Shown here: in pieces, positions 1 to 8,453 of the stretch
Layout: each line of letters opens with the position of its first letter
Numbering within the stretch: position 1 is the first letter of the stretch
Program-made: the position numbers and the translations under genes
The notes under the pieces: model-generated
Told to the model about the DNA's origin: nothing
Seen by the model: only the letters and a program-made list of their open reading frames with translations
Databases searched by the model: none
Assembly (NCBI GenBank): GCA_009760855.2
Contig: WPIO01000088.1
Coordinates: 1,172,501-1,195,000, forward strand
Length of the DNA stretch: 22,500 nt
Reading direction: 5' to 3'
Source of the DNA: Cristatella mucedo
Taxonomy: Eukaryota; Bryozoa; Phylactolaemata; Cristatellidae

Positions 1-560
1 TGACTCGACGAACAATGCAGCAGAGTGCAGAGCTGCAGGCTTCAGCTGTAAGCTGGACGATGCTGGTGCAGGCGACACCGTCGCACCAGGACCATCAGCG
101 ACAGATCGGCGTTAGGACGTCAGCAGCCGCCTATCGCTGCTGCTGCAGCTGACCACTTCTCGCCCCGGGCTGACCTTGACCCTAGTCTTCCTGTCAGGCC
201 ACGTTCTCTCGGTGATTCAGTGCCCAGCCCGACCTGCAGCAGCAGCTGCTGCTTCCAAGCTGCTGCTGCTGCTCACTTCCTCTTACCTGTCACTTCCTCT
301 CAACTGAACTGACATGGGTCAAGTCACGTGACAAGTCAAGTCACGTGACAAAGCCGGGCTTCTCATTCGTCTCCATTGCACGAGATGCCTATTTTGTCCG
401 TGCACACGCAGAAAGCAGCTTGGCTCGGAGCTCGAGGTCAAAAGCTATAGAGTAACACCGGCTCGGCTAGTCTTCTGAGGATTTGTGGAGCTAGGGACGC
501 AGATACTTACTCAACCACTTACATCCTATTAGAAACACGCTATGAAATAAATTAATTATA
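1..560. other. Region without a recognisable gene
   Basis: No open frame of useful length or known domain is visible. The stretch has short CAG/CTG clusters (about 120-155 and 237-275) and the duplicated TCACGTGA unit listed separately. I see nothing else that supports a function. Confidence 0.5.
318..351. repeat. Two tandem 17-bp units, each with a TCACGTGA palindrome
   Basis: The 17-bp unit GTCAAGTCACGTGACAA occurs twice, perfectly and head to tail (318-334 and 335-351). Each copy contains the E-box CACGTG (325-330 and 342-347) within the 8-bp palindrome TCACGTGA. Such sites can bind bHLH-zip factors of the USF/MITF/MYC type. Nothing nearby shows that they are used. Confidence 0.8.
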
Positions 561-756
561 TTTATGACGAGTATTAGAGGTTATTACCAGCTCCAGAGTT
601 ACATAATCATTAGGGATCCGGATATATCACAGTCTACTGCTAATAGAGCATGCAGGCAAAACGGAAGCCACGGTCACACAGTTGCATGGTATAGGCTCAT
701 GGCTGGACAGTCGGGCACATGCAACACGAAGCCCCTCGTTGGCTTCGATATATAAT

Positions 757-887
757 ATAATAAATAGAAATAATTATGTATGACAGATCAAAATTATATT
801 TACATATATATATATATATATATTACTACAATTTTGTTATCATATCATTATTACTACGTTATTATTATTATTAAAAATTATAAATAG

Positions 888-938
<51 letters not shown>

Positions 939-975
939 ATATAATTAAGAATATAGTGAGGCATTAATTATTTAT
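757..975. repeat. AT-rich tract with two (TA)n microsatellites
   Basis: The segment is nearly pure A/T. It has (TA)n runs at about 804-822 and 893-936, separated by (ATT)-like sequence. No coding potential is visible. Confidence 0.85.
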
Positions 976-1178
976 TAATATATAATCCTATCGAGGAAAG
1001 AAAGACAGCTTTCGTTGTGATCAATGTGGTCGCGCCGGCCGACCACCGAAGCACAGAGCAGGTGGGCTGGCCGCTGTGACAAGGCCGTGTGCTGCCCGTG
1101 CGCAGCTGCAGAGCAGCTAGCCGTGCTCGTTCACGAGGAACAAAACTGCCGGCTGTCAGGAAGGCCGCCGCGCCGAAT

Positions 1179-1179
<1 letters not shown>

Positions 1180-1234
<55 letters not shown>
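1180..1234. repeat. (CA)n microsatellite
   Basis: This is an uninterrupted CA dinucleotide run of about 27 units. The overlapping frames that read Cys-Val or His-Thr on either strand are translations of the microsatellite, not genes. Confidence 0.97.
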
Positions 1235-1236
<2 letters not shown>

Positions 1237-1372
1237 GCCCGAGTTCGAGCTCCCTTGACAAAGCCGAAAGGATAAAGTGGGCGTGTGCCACGCTTAAAAG
1301 TCCTCTGCAGCACACTCAATCCAAGGGAACATTCAACGCCCAAGACCATAGCCAGCACAGGTAACCTCACAT

Positions 1373-1740
1373 AACTGAGTCAGGAGGGCAGTCGCTGAAG
1401 TGAGAAGCAGCACGGCAGCAGCAGCTCAGCCACAATTGGCCGGTCGGCAGCAGGGTAGAGAGGGTGTCGTTTTGTAAGAATCCGTGGATGTGATCTCCTA
1501 GTCTAGGACCTGCAGAGCTAACAAAAAGTCTTCAAGAAAATTAAAGGTCTAGTCATTCAAAAAAAATTAATTGTAATTTAAAAATTACTTCACTTTATAT
1601 TTAATAATTTATTTTAATTAAGTTAGTTTAATTTAAATTTAATTTATTTTAAAAACGTACGAGTTAATTATAGGTCTTCAAGCACCCGAATGGACAGACC
1701 AATTTATTGTCTATATTTCTCACGGGTATTTTACTTACAT
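1373..1740 (-). mobile_element. Degenerate LINE 3' coding remnant (same family as the copy near 13.3-13.8 kb)
   Basis: Positions about 1470-1520 match 13390-13450 over a shared segment (CTAGGACCTGCAGAGCTAA is identical). In the latter copy, the complementary strand encodes the SSAGPRL motif of CR1/L2-type RT C-terminal regions. The more distal match resumes at about 1674-1720 (sequence around TTTATTGTCTATA, compared with 13492-13504). The two halves are separated by an AT-rich block. No intact reading frame remains. The boundaries are approximate. Confidence 0.55.
1537..1673. repeat. AT-rich block inside the LINE remnant, flanked by a 9-bp direct repeat
   Basis: The block is about 137 bp and almost entirely A/T. 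GTCTTCAAG lies on both sides (about 1528-1536 and 1674-1682), as a target-site duplication would. It splits two parts of the reverse LINE remnant. No terminal inverted repeats or tRNA-like boxes are visible, so the class of insert is unknown. Confidence 0.4.
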
Positions 1741-1792
1741 AATACACGACCCAGAAAAATTACGTAATAGAGGACCCCATAGGTGCCTCGTT

Positions 1793-1847
1793 GGGCACAC
1801 AAGCGCACGTGTGCACTTGCGTGTGCGCATGCGTGCATGCCTGCTAA
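1793..1847. repeat. Alternating purine-pyrimidine TG/CA/GC tract
   Basis: The run is CACACAAGCGCACGTG followed by TGCGTGTGCGCATGCGTGC. It alternates purine and pyrimidine with little interruption, a composition known to favour Z-DNA. No gene is evident. Confidence 0.6.
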
Positions 1848-2466
1848 AGTGCAGGCTCAATCCCGTGCTCACTTGAACAGGCTTGTGAACCCACATAAGG
1901 GAGGATTTAAGGGCTTCTGTTACGGGCGTCAGGACGTGCGGCCACAGACTGGACAGAGCCACCAGGTAGACATTTCTCCCATTGGCAACTGCCATCGCGT
2001 GCCTGCCTTGCTTTTGTCCTGAATTGCCCCCTGAGCCACCCCGTCTTCCTTCCCACCATGCCGGCTGCGTCAAGTAGGTGTTGCACTATGTGCGATCGTT
2101 TCTGTAAATGCCTAGTTACTATACCGAGCTCGAGGCTCGAGGCTGGCGAGCTGAGAGCAAGCTGAGAGAAAAAATAGCCGGAATTCCGGCCGGCATGAGT
2201 AATGCCAGCGTGGGTCGGCAGCAGGGCGAACCATTCGACGACTGCCCTACAGTTGAGCACGTGGACCATAAATCCTGCGCCAGCCAGCCAAGCACTACTG
2301 CAGCCCCGAGCCATGACCGTTTGACTGGTCATAATTCTTCCTCGGTCGTCAACAAAAAACCAGTCTAGAGCAGTGCTACTCCGGCCTGTGCTGATGTGGC
2401 AGTCGGCAGCCGAGGCAGGTCCCAGAGAGGTAATTGCAGCACTGATATGGCTGATATGACACTGCC
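1848..2466. other. Region without a recognisable gene
   Basis: Open frames exist on both strands, but none shows a known domain, signal sequence or splice structure that I recognise. The longest (reverse strand, 1907-2608) owes much of its length to the CAG tract read as poly-leucine. Confidence 0.4.
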
Positions 2467-2471
2467 ACAGA

Positions 2472-2502
<31 letters not shown>

Positions 2503-2533
2503 GCAGAAGCAGCAGCAGCAGAAGCAGCTGCTG
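2467..2533. repeat. (CAG)n interrupted by AAG
   Basis: About 20 trinucleotide units of CAG are interrupted by AAG. They read as polyglutamine with lysine on the forward strand and as polyleucine or polycysteine in reverse frames. No flanking exon or known polyglutamine protein sequence is visible, so I treat this as a microsatellite. Confidence 0.9.
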
Positions 2534-2814
2534 TTCTCTGCCGATACCATGAAAAAACCCCACGAGTGTAGCAAGAACATCATATTGACTGAGCCAGACT
2601 GAGTGCATGCAACAGGTGGGGAGGGAGGGAAGTGGGATGGGTAGGGGTAGGCTCTTGAGCTTAAAGCTGAGCAGTACAAGCTTTGATTAGTGCATGCTGC
2701 CGTGACTTCGCTGAGCCCCCTTCCCCTGAACTAACCGCCTTCGGTCCACATCGGTCGCCTCTGCACCACGTGCAAGACATCGACCTACTTCATGATTCCA
2801 GCCGCTGTTTGGGC

Positions 2815-2934
2815 ACACATGCGTGCGTGCATGCACACACACACACACTTGCTCGCACACACACACACACACACACACTTGCGTGCACACACACACAAAC
2901 ATACTTGTGTGCACTTACACACCACTTGCGTGCG

Positions 2935-2966
<32 letters not shown>

Positions 2967-3012
2967 TACTTGCGTGCGCGCACACACACGCACGCACACA
3001 CACGTGTACGCA
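2815..3012. repeat. Long compound (CA)n/TGCGTG tract
   Basis: Nearly 200 bp of CA repeats are punctuated by short CTTGCGTGC-type segments that recur through the block. Every frame is open because the repeat has no stop. The resulting Cys-Val or His-Thr peptides are artefacts. Confidence 0.92.
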
Positions 3013-3187
3013 TGCCACTGCTATGCTAGCAGAGTGCAAGCGAAGCAGACAGCAAATGCATGAGCGAGACAGAGCAAGGTGAGGCATGTCGCTGGGTGAG
3101 GCGATCTTGGAAGCAATGACATGCTGGCCACCTTGTTGCTCAATCCCTCGGAATGCTGGCATCTCGATCTCCTATCTATGCCAAGCT

Positions 3188-3319
3188 TGGTTGGTCCAGC
3201 GGTTAAGGTGCTCGCCCCGACTAAGGTCTGGCTGAGGTCGTGGGCTCGAGCCCTGAGGCATATGTGAAGCACCTGAATAGAGATTTAGTTCTCTTGGGGC
3301 GCTATACAAATGAATTATA
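3188..3319 (+). mobile_element. tRNA-derived SINE, family A, copy 1
   Basis: The head has an RNA polymerase III A box, TGGTCCAGCGG (3192-3202), and a B-box-like GCTCGAGCC (3244-3252; one position off the GWTCRANNC consensus). Both sit at tRNA-like spacing. The 3' part (about 3266-3319) resembles the LINE tail: AAGCACC, then AGAGA (3279-3283) facing TCTCT (3290-3294), then GGGGCGCT, ending GCTATACAAATGAATTA. A second copy lies in reverse at 8416-8556. It would be non-autonomous, presumably copied by a LINE RT. Confidence 0.85.
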
Positions 3320-3362
3320 CACACGATCTGATCTCCGATACTCCGATCAATCTATACACGGC

Positions 3363-3363
<1 letters not shown>

Positions 3364-3410
<47 letters not shown>
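3364..3410. repeat. (CT)n microsatellite
   Basis: This is an uninterrupted CT run directly abutting the 5' edge of the LINE tail at 3411. Confidence 0.97.
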
Positions 3411-3411
<1 letters not shown>

Positions 3412-3489
3412 GCAAATGTAAAGCGCCTAGAGAGAGATTAAGTTCTCCGAGGGCGCTTTATCAAGTGCATTATTATTATTATTATTATT
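3411..3489 (+). mobile_element. LINE 3' tail only, ending in (ATT)n
   Basis: The segment matches the terminal part of the LINE at 11.0-11.94 kb: AGCAAATGTAAAGCGCC, an AGAGA/TCTCT inner stem, GGGCGCTTTATCAAGTGC, then (ATT)n. No coding part is present. This is either an extreme 5'-truncated insertion or an independently moving tail. Confidence 0.85.
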
Positions 3490-3497
3490 CTCTCCAT

Positions 3498-3537
3498 CCC
3501 TCTGTCTGTCTGTCTGCCTGCCTGTCTGTCTGTATCT
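3498..3537. repeat. (TCTG)n/(CCTG)n tetranucleotide microsatellite
   Basis: The sequence is CTGTCTGTCTGTCTGCCTGC followed by CTGTCTGTCTGT. It is a short tetranucleotide array. Confidence 0.9.
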
Positions 3538-3539
3538 CG

Positions 3540-4378
3540 ATCCAGCAAGTTTCTACCGGATTCGAGTGGGAAACGACGAGTGTCCGTCTTCTTTACCCCC
3601 TCCCCACGACCGACTCAGGGGGGGGGATAGAGTGGAAGTAGGTGGGGCAAGAACAGCCAAGACACACACACGTGCAGGTGCGTATGCGGCAGCTTGCGGT
3701 GGGCATGCAGCCGGTATGCGGTCCTGTCAACTGTCCGCCATCCGAAGCCAAGGCGTAGCAGCCTAAAGATCCGATTGATGTTCGCTGACATGCTAGGCTG
3801 GCTTCTGCCTGGGCTGTGGCAGCGGTGGGTGGCATAGCAGCAGTGGCCCAGCCACTGCTGCTATGCCTGCCTGTGGCCGGTCCTTGTCAGTGGATGGGTA
3901 ATGGATTCGTTTCTTAATGACCACCGGTCGGGCTGCCGCAGCAGTCATCAATGCCGTGCTGAGCGAGGAAAAATGGCATCATCAGTCAACCGAGTATGTG
4001 TGTGTGTGTGTATGTATGTATGGCCTCCCAGTCCCAATGCAGATTGCAGAGGCTGGCCCCAGCAGCAGCAGCAGCAGCTTGGCTGGCCTCACCTGTCGCA
4101 GCCGCAGCCGCAGCCGCAACAGCCCGGGTGCCACAGGTAGCGGCCAGCTCAGCCGCAGCATGTGCAGGCCTCTGGAAGAGAGGACTGGCTTGCCTCTCTC
4201 ATTTATTTCCCTGTGATCTGCCGTCATCTAACCCTGGCAGGTGACCACGTGCGCCATCGATCGCCTTTGTCGTAGCAACACCACACCTCTGTGCTGTGTG
4301 ACCATCATTCTGTCACCAGCCGGTCGCTGGCATGTGCATCCATGAGTGCATGCATGCTTGCCTGCATGCGTGTATGAG
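3540..4378. other. Region without a recognisable gene
   Basis: It holds a short (GT)n run (about 3996-4019), a CAG/GCAGCC cluster (about 4056-4120) and a local palindrome around GCAGTGGCCCAGCCACTGC (about 3840-3858). I recognise no protein in any frame. Confidence 0.45.
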
Positions 4379-4438
4379 TGAGTGTGTGTGTGCTTCTGAG
4401 TGTGTGTTTCTCGTGTGTGTGTGTGTGTGTGTGTGTAT
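4379..4438. repeat. Interrupted (TG)n microsatellite
   Basis: TG runs are broken by CTTCTGAG and TTTCTCG. The overlapping Cys-Val frames are artefacts. Confidence 0.92.
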
Positions 4439-4599
4439 TTGTAAATGCGTGCGTGAACATTTGTGCACCCGTTGTGTTGATCTGTGCAGCTACGAGAATG
4501 CACGATGTCGGTGTGTCACTACATGACAGACACCCCCATTAGCTTTAATCGAAAAATAGAGCTCAGCCTGCTCACATGCCTCTTAACTTTTGCGCAACT

Positions 4600-4960
4600 A
4601 ATAAAAATAATAGGGTATTTGTATAGTTCCTCAAGAGAACTAAATCTCTTTCTGGGCACTTTGCATATGCTGTCTAGGAAGCACATCAATTGCTTCAGTG
4701 GTGACATGCAATCTCAGCACTCATGAACACACATAGGACCACTCCCAAGGACTCAGCAAATACTATGAGGAACAGATGGGTATTCTATTTTGAATGTTGT
4801 CAAGTCAGGGGATGTCGGGACATCAATCTGAAGTGAGTTCCAGGCAATGGCACATGCAAACTAAAGGGGCAGTCTCCAAAGGATGTGAGGTTGGTCAGAG
4901 GCAGATGGTTTGATTAAAATCGGCACGCCCTATCATGTCAAGCCTGATTGGGAAGAAGTT
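4600..4960 (-). mobile_element. Diverged LINE 3' end, reverse orientation
   Basis: Read in reverse, the segment matches the 3' portion of the LINE at 11.0-11.94 kb. Shared landmarks are the block encoding TNLxSFGD (about 4885), the CAAGTCAGGGGATGT and GAGTTCCAGGC segments (about 4800-4850, encoding SPDLT and AWNS equivalents), and a tail (about 4625-4670) with CAAGAGAACTAAATCTCTTTC. Frames are broken, so this is a dead copy. The tail here ends AGTTCCTCAAGAGAAC rather than with GCGCC, so it is diverged. Confidence 0.75.
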
Positions 4961-4972
4961 TGGATAGGAAAA

Positions 4973-4974
4973 TA

Positions 4975-5057
<83 letters not shown>
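4973..5057. repeat. Palindromic CAACAACA-(TA)n-TGTTGTTG plus a second (TA)n
   Basis: AACAACAACAACA precedes (TA)n (about 4986-5011), and TGTTGTTGCA follows it. The short unique arms are therefore complementary, and the whole could extrude as a cruciform. A second (TA)n occupies about 5020-5057. Confidence 0.8.
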
Positions 5058-5059
<2 letters not shown>

Positions 5060-5081
5060 AAGCACAATCAAAGCATCAATC

Positions 5082-5092
5082 AGGGATCAAAG

Positions 5093-5125
<33 letters not shown>

Positions 5126-5185
5126 TAATTATAGTTATTAACTAACAACACAAATTAGTATCATCATTGATGGAAATAACAACAG

Positions 5186-5283
<98 letters not shown>

Positions 5284-5497
5284 GTGTATATATATATAAT
5301 ATAATATTATTATTGCAAATAAGACGTTGTATTGCACTCAGAATATGTTCCCAAGTCCAGGTAGTCAGCTTAAAAATAAAGTGCAGCACTGTATGACCCC
5401 ATTCTGGAATGGCGGCTCAAGGCTACAGCTTCTTACACAAGCCACCGATTATGTATAGCACAATATAGGCTTCAGTCTATACACAGACGATGCACCG

Positions 5498-5553
<56 letters not shown>

Positions 5554-5614
5554 CTGTTGTTATTTCCATTAAATGATGATACTAATTTGTATTGTTAGTT
5601 AATAAGTATAATTA

Positions 5615-5645
<31 letters not shown>

Positions 5646-5656
5646 CTTTGATCCCT
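5082..5656. repeat. Large AT-rich inverted repeat (arms about 155-190 bp) around a LINE fragment
   Basis: The left arm (5082-5274) is AGGGATCAAAGC, (CA)n, (TA)n, a 65-bp unique core (5125-5189) and (TA)n. The right arm (5501-5656) is its reverse complement: (TA)n, core (5551-5615), (TA)n/(TG)n, then GCTTTGATCCCT. By eye, the two cores differ at about four positions. The centre (about 5300-5500) holds the end of a LINE RT segment. The last 12 bp of the right arm also read as LINE coding sequence (CFDPS). The arms therefore include LINE flank and are not a simple transposon terminus. Confidence 0.85.
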
Positions 5657-5800
5657 CTCTGCCGTACAGCACATCAAAACCCACTCAACTACCTTGCTGC
5701 ACGATTCTCTAATATTCGCACTTGGATGGCAATACTTTCTGTCAAATTGAATGGTGACAAAGTCAGCTCGCGAGTCGTTATGAGCAAGTCTCGTCAGACG
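5395..5800 (+). pseudogene. LINE RT fragment interrupted by the inverted-repeat arm
   Basis: Before the interruption, the forward strand encodes GFSLYTDDAPLY (5468-5503), the RT catalytic YxDD box in its CR1/L2-type context (usual form YADDTQLY). After it, CFDPSLPYSTSKP follows (from about 5645). Then, in another frame, FSNIRTWMAILSVKLNGDK occurs (about 5707-5760), equivalent to the conserved IRxWMxxNxLKLNDxKT block downstream of YADD. About 140 bp of (TA)n, core and (TG)n separate the halves. At least one frameshift and an in-frame stop before GFSL (in HNI context, about 5456) show that it is dead. Confidence 0.75.
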
Positions 5801-6024
5801 AAGGGAACGCCAGTGACGTCACGCCTAAAGCCAGCCGCTCTCCACTCCTTGCGGCGCCAGGCCTTGTCGTCGAGCCAGTGCTGACCTCTGGTGGCCAACT
5901 GCCGAGCTAGCAGTCAACCCGACGATTACTGCAGCCAGTCCGGCCCGGTTCTGGAACTGCTTCAAGCAGCCGACCCTCTCGCTCGAGCACACACAGATGG
6001 GCACCGCCAATAACAACAATAATA

Positions 6025-6105
6025 GCAATAATAATGATAAAAAAATCTGAAGATCACTCTTTTCCATTCCGAATCTCTTTCCGGGCACTTGAAGCATGCT
6101 GTCAA
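6025..6105 (-). mobile_element. Possible diverged LINE tail remnant
   Basis: AATAATAATGATAAAAAAAT followed by GAATCTCTTTCCGGGCACTT and GCATGCTGTCAAGGAGCC resembles the reverse tail at 4630-4685 (AAATCTCTTTCTGGGCACTT, GCATATGCTGTCTAGGAAGC). Only the tail region matches. Upstream coding sequence is absent. Confidence 0.45.
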
Positions 6106-6109
6106 GGAG

Positions 6110-7030
6110 CCCCTGGCTCCTGGCGGTCGCAATGTAGATCTACCACCGGCGGAGGCGGCTACTGGCTGCTTCTGAGTGGTTTGGCCACCAGCCGCCACTG
6201 CCTGCTCGAGGCGACAGAGGGCAGAGTGAAGGCATACTGGTACGTGCACGCGAAAAGTATGAGAGATTCTCATGAAACGTGGCCTGACCGACTCAGCCAG
6301 TGTGTCACGTGGTCTGTCACGTGCACACTCATGACGACTGACTGTGGCGTCGCATGCTTTACAGATCCGGCTGGCGGGAGCTGGCAGGAGCGACCGCGGA
6401 GGAGCGCACGCAGGCGCGAGAGGTGAGTGCCCGCGGAGTGGGGCAGAGAGAAAAGCTGGCGGCCTTGACTGGTTACATCACCGCTGGGAGCTGCTTTGGC
6501 TGCACGGCCGAAGTCCACTTGCCTGGTCGAGGCCACGCGAACTGTGTGCCAGCCACTGTCTTGTCTAATCCGGCCATGCCTTCTTGGCAAAGGGAATCCT
6601 AAGGGGAGATAATCTCCTAAGGGAGTGAGCTCCCAAAAGTGCGCCGACCCTTTAATCTCGCTCGGTCGATGAGCCTCTGACTGCTGACAGTGTCTGCTTC
6701 TGCTGCCGCAGCCGGCCGAAGCAGCCCGCTCGAACGGCAAGCCAAGCGCCAGCCTGGCGCAGCGGTGGCGACGTAATCCTGACGTTGAGACTGCCGTGAA
6801 GGCTCGAAAGCCAGCTGCAAAGGGGTTTTGCAGCTGGCATCGCCATGGCAACTTCGTCGGCCAAAGCGTCGCTCGTTCGAATGATTTTGCCATACGTCTT
6901 GTCGGCGTTTTTCGACGTTCGTTGCTGCCCCCCAGGGCGAGCGAGGGCGAGGGGGTCGCTCCGCGGCCGCCGCCTCGGGCTCAGCCTCTCCACTGCCACG
7001 GCCGAAATGTCCTGAGTTCGACTCCCAGCC
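6110..7030. other. GC-rich region without a recognisable gene
   Basis: Several overlapping open frames occur on both strands because stops are rare in GC-rich sequence. None shows a domain I recognise. Two CACGTG boxes lie at 6306-6311 and 6318-6323. GAGTTCGACTCCC (about 7015-7027) matches an RNA polymerase III B box, but I could not find a convincing A box upstream. Confidence 0.4.
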
Positions 7031-7033
7031 GCC

Positions 7034-7073
<40 letters not shown>
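7034..7073. repeat. (CCAG)n tetranucleotide microsatellite
   Basis: About ten uninterrupted CCAG units. The reverse frame reads a Leu-Ala-Gly-Trp repeat, which is an artefact. Confidence 0.95.
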
Positions 7074-7074
<1 letters not shown>

Positions 7075-7489
7075 AAGCAAAGATGGCTGCCTGGACTGTT
7101 CCGTTTGCCGCAATTTTGGCTGTTGGCTTTCGCGAACGTGGCCAGAGGTCGTCGGGGTCCGCCGGACGGCGACCCAGCAAGCGCTCCAATGCGGCTGACT
7201 CGCTCAGCAGGGTTCGTGCTGTGGACGTGCAACCGCTCGCTGGCTCATAAGGAAATGCTCGAGCAAGCAGCTGCAGCTGCCGACCGGCGACGTTCCGGCT
7301 AATGGCTGTCTCAGACTACCTAATTCCGAGGGCTGCAGCAACTACAGCAGCTTCAGCCCTCGGCCGTGGTGCTGTGCCTGCAAAAGATAGGGCGCTGCGC
7401 TGCTGCTCAGCGGAAATGCTTCCTAGCTACCTACTACCGGCTTAGTCTAGTTGCCTCTCGCAGCTGTCGAGGCCAGCAAGGAGCCACAA

Positions 7490-7493
7490 AGTA

Positions 7494-7524
<31 letters not shown>

Positions 7525-7575
7525 GGCGGCGGCAGCAGCAGCTGCTGCTGCTGCTACTGCTGCTACTGCCGAGGA
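7490..7575. repeat. (CAG)n meeting (CTG)n, a hairpin-prone trinucleotide block
   Basis: A CAG run (about 7495-7521) is followed by GGAGGCGGCGG, more CAG, then CTG units to about 7570. CAG facing CTG across a short spacer can form a snap-back hairpin. The poly-Ala, poly-Ser and poly-Cys frames are translations of the repeat. Confidence 0.85.
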
Positions 7576-7664
7576 GGAGAGGCCCATTCAGAGGTCAGGG
7601 CAGGCATGTCCGACAGCTGACCACTCAAGGTGGCTGCCACCACTGGAGATGGGGTGCTGAGCGA

Positions 7665-7693
7665 CTGCTGCTGCTGCTGCTGCTGCTGCTGCT
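7665..7693. repeat. (CTG)n microsatellite
   Basis: About nine perfect CTG units. Confidence 0.93.
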
Positions 7694-7905
7694 ACACTCA
7701 TGGTTTCTGCTCCCACCAAGCTCCACTCCTTCGCTTCTTCACTTCTGCGCCAAGCCGACCACTCCCCGGAAGCCGAGGAACTTGCTGGAAGCCAAGCGCT
7801 ACCACGAGATCAGTCTTGCCAGCCTCGGACGCCCAGGAGCAACGTCCAGAGGAGCACTTGTGTTCCCTCTCGTTCGAATCGGCAAGGTGTCGGGTGTGGC
7901 ACACA

Positions 7906-8022
7906 CTGCCTGCTGCTGCCTGCTGCTGCCGCTGCCTGCTGCTGCCGCTGCCACAGCAGCAGCTGCCACAGCAGCAGCTGCTGCCACTGCAGCAGCTGCT
8001 GCCACTGCAGCAGCTGCTGCAT
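7906..8022. repeat. CTG/CAG compound array with CAGCTG palindromes
   Basis: CTGCTGCCGCTGC-type units give way to CACAGCAGCAGCTGC-type units, some repeated as perfect 18-bp blocks (GCTGCTGCCACTGCAGCA, twice between about 7977 and 8015). It reads as poly-Ala, poly-Gln/Leu or poly-Cys depending on frame and strand. No host gene is supported. Confidence 0.85.
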
Positions 8023-8353
8023 CTAATGCAACCAGCCACCAGGTCTTAGCCCAGCGATCAGGAGCCGCCGCTTCTCGAACGTGATCATCCGTTTGACTCC
8101 TGCAGAAGAGAAATTCTCGATTGCCTGCAGTGAGCGAAAGCTGCCGAGGCTTTGGTTGCCATGGTGTTGCCGAGGCTGAAATGAGGCTGCTGAATTTGCC
8201 GATCTTTACTTTTCATTATAATTTCTTTTTTTTTACCCGCATTGACTTAGCAGACGTCACCTCATTGCCGAGGTTCCTGCTGATGCTTCTGCTGATGCAT
8301 CATGGGGGATCAGCGGTAGCCTATGTGCACCTGGGCATTATATAATATAAGAG

Positions 8354-8453
8354 AAGTTCTTTTAGGGTGCTATACAAATGAATTATATATACATATATAT
8401 ATGTATATGTATATGTATATATAATTCATTTGTATAGCACCCTAAAAGAACTT
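8354..8453. repeat. Perfect palindrome of the SINE-A 3' tail
   Basis: Left arm 8354-8391 and right arm 8416-8453 are exact reverse complements over about 38 bp (AAGTTCTTTTAGGG and the following GCTATACAAATGAATTATATA). They flank a (TA)-rich spacer. The right arm is the tail of the reverse SINE-A copy. The left arm is tail sequence alone with no SINE head beyond it. Confidence 0.93.

Noticed and set aside
968-1370. Several overlapping open frames on both strands with Cys-Val or His-Thr runs
   Set aside because: They are translations of the (CA)n microsatellite. The flanks show no domain or conserved coding pattern.
1907-2608. Reverse-strand frame of 233 codons with a poly-leucine stretch
   Set aside because: The poly-Leu is the CAG tract read backwards. 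The remaining residues match nothing I recognise, and the forward strand is equally open there.
2815-3012. CRISPR-like array
   Set aside because: Spacing is irregular and the material is CA microsatellite, in a eukaryotic context.
3188-3255. tRNA gene
   Set aside because: The A and B boxes are present, but no acceptor stem closes and the sequence continues into a SINE body and tail. The second copy confirms a dispersed repeat.
4948-5389. Tyr-Ile repeat proteins on both strands
   Set aside because: These are (TA)n tracts without stops.
6945-7030. Possible tRNA gene or SINE head ending in GAGTTCGACTCCC
   Set aside because: The B box is good, but I could not find an A box or a foldable cloverleaf at the right spacing.
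6617-7302. Overlapping long frames (up to 207 codons) in GC-rich sequence
   Set aside because: Both strands and several frames are open at once, as expected from low stop density. There is no recognised motif, and the Leu-Ala-Gly-Trp run is the CCAG microsatellite.
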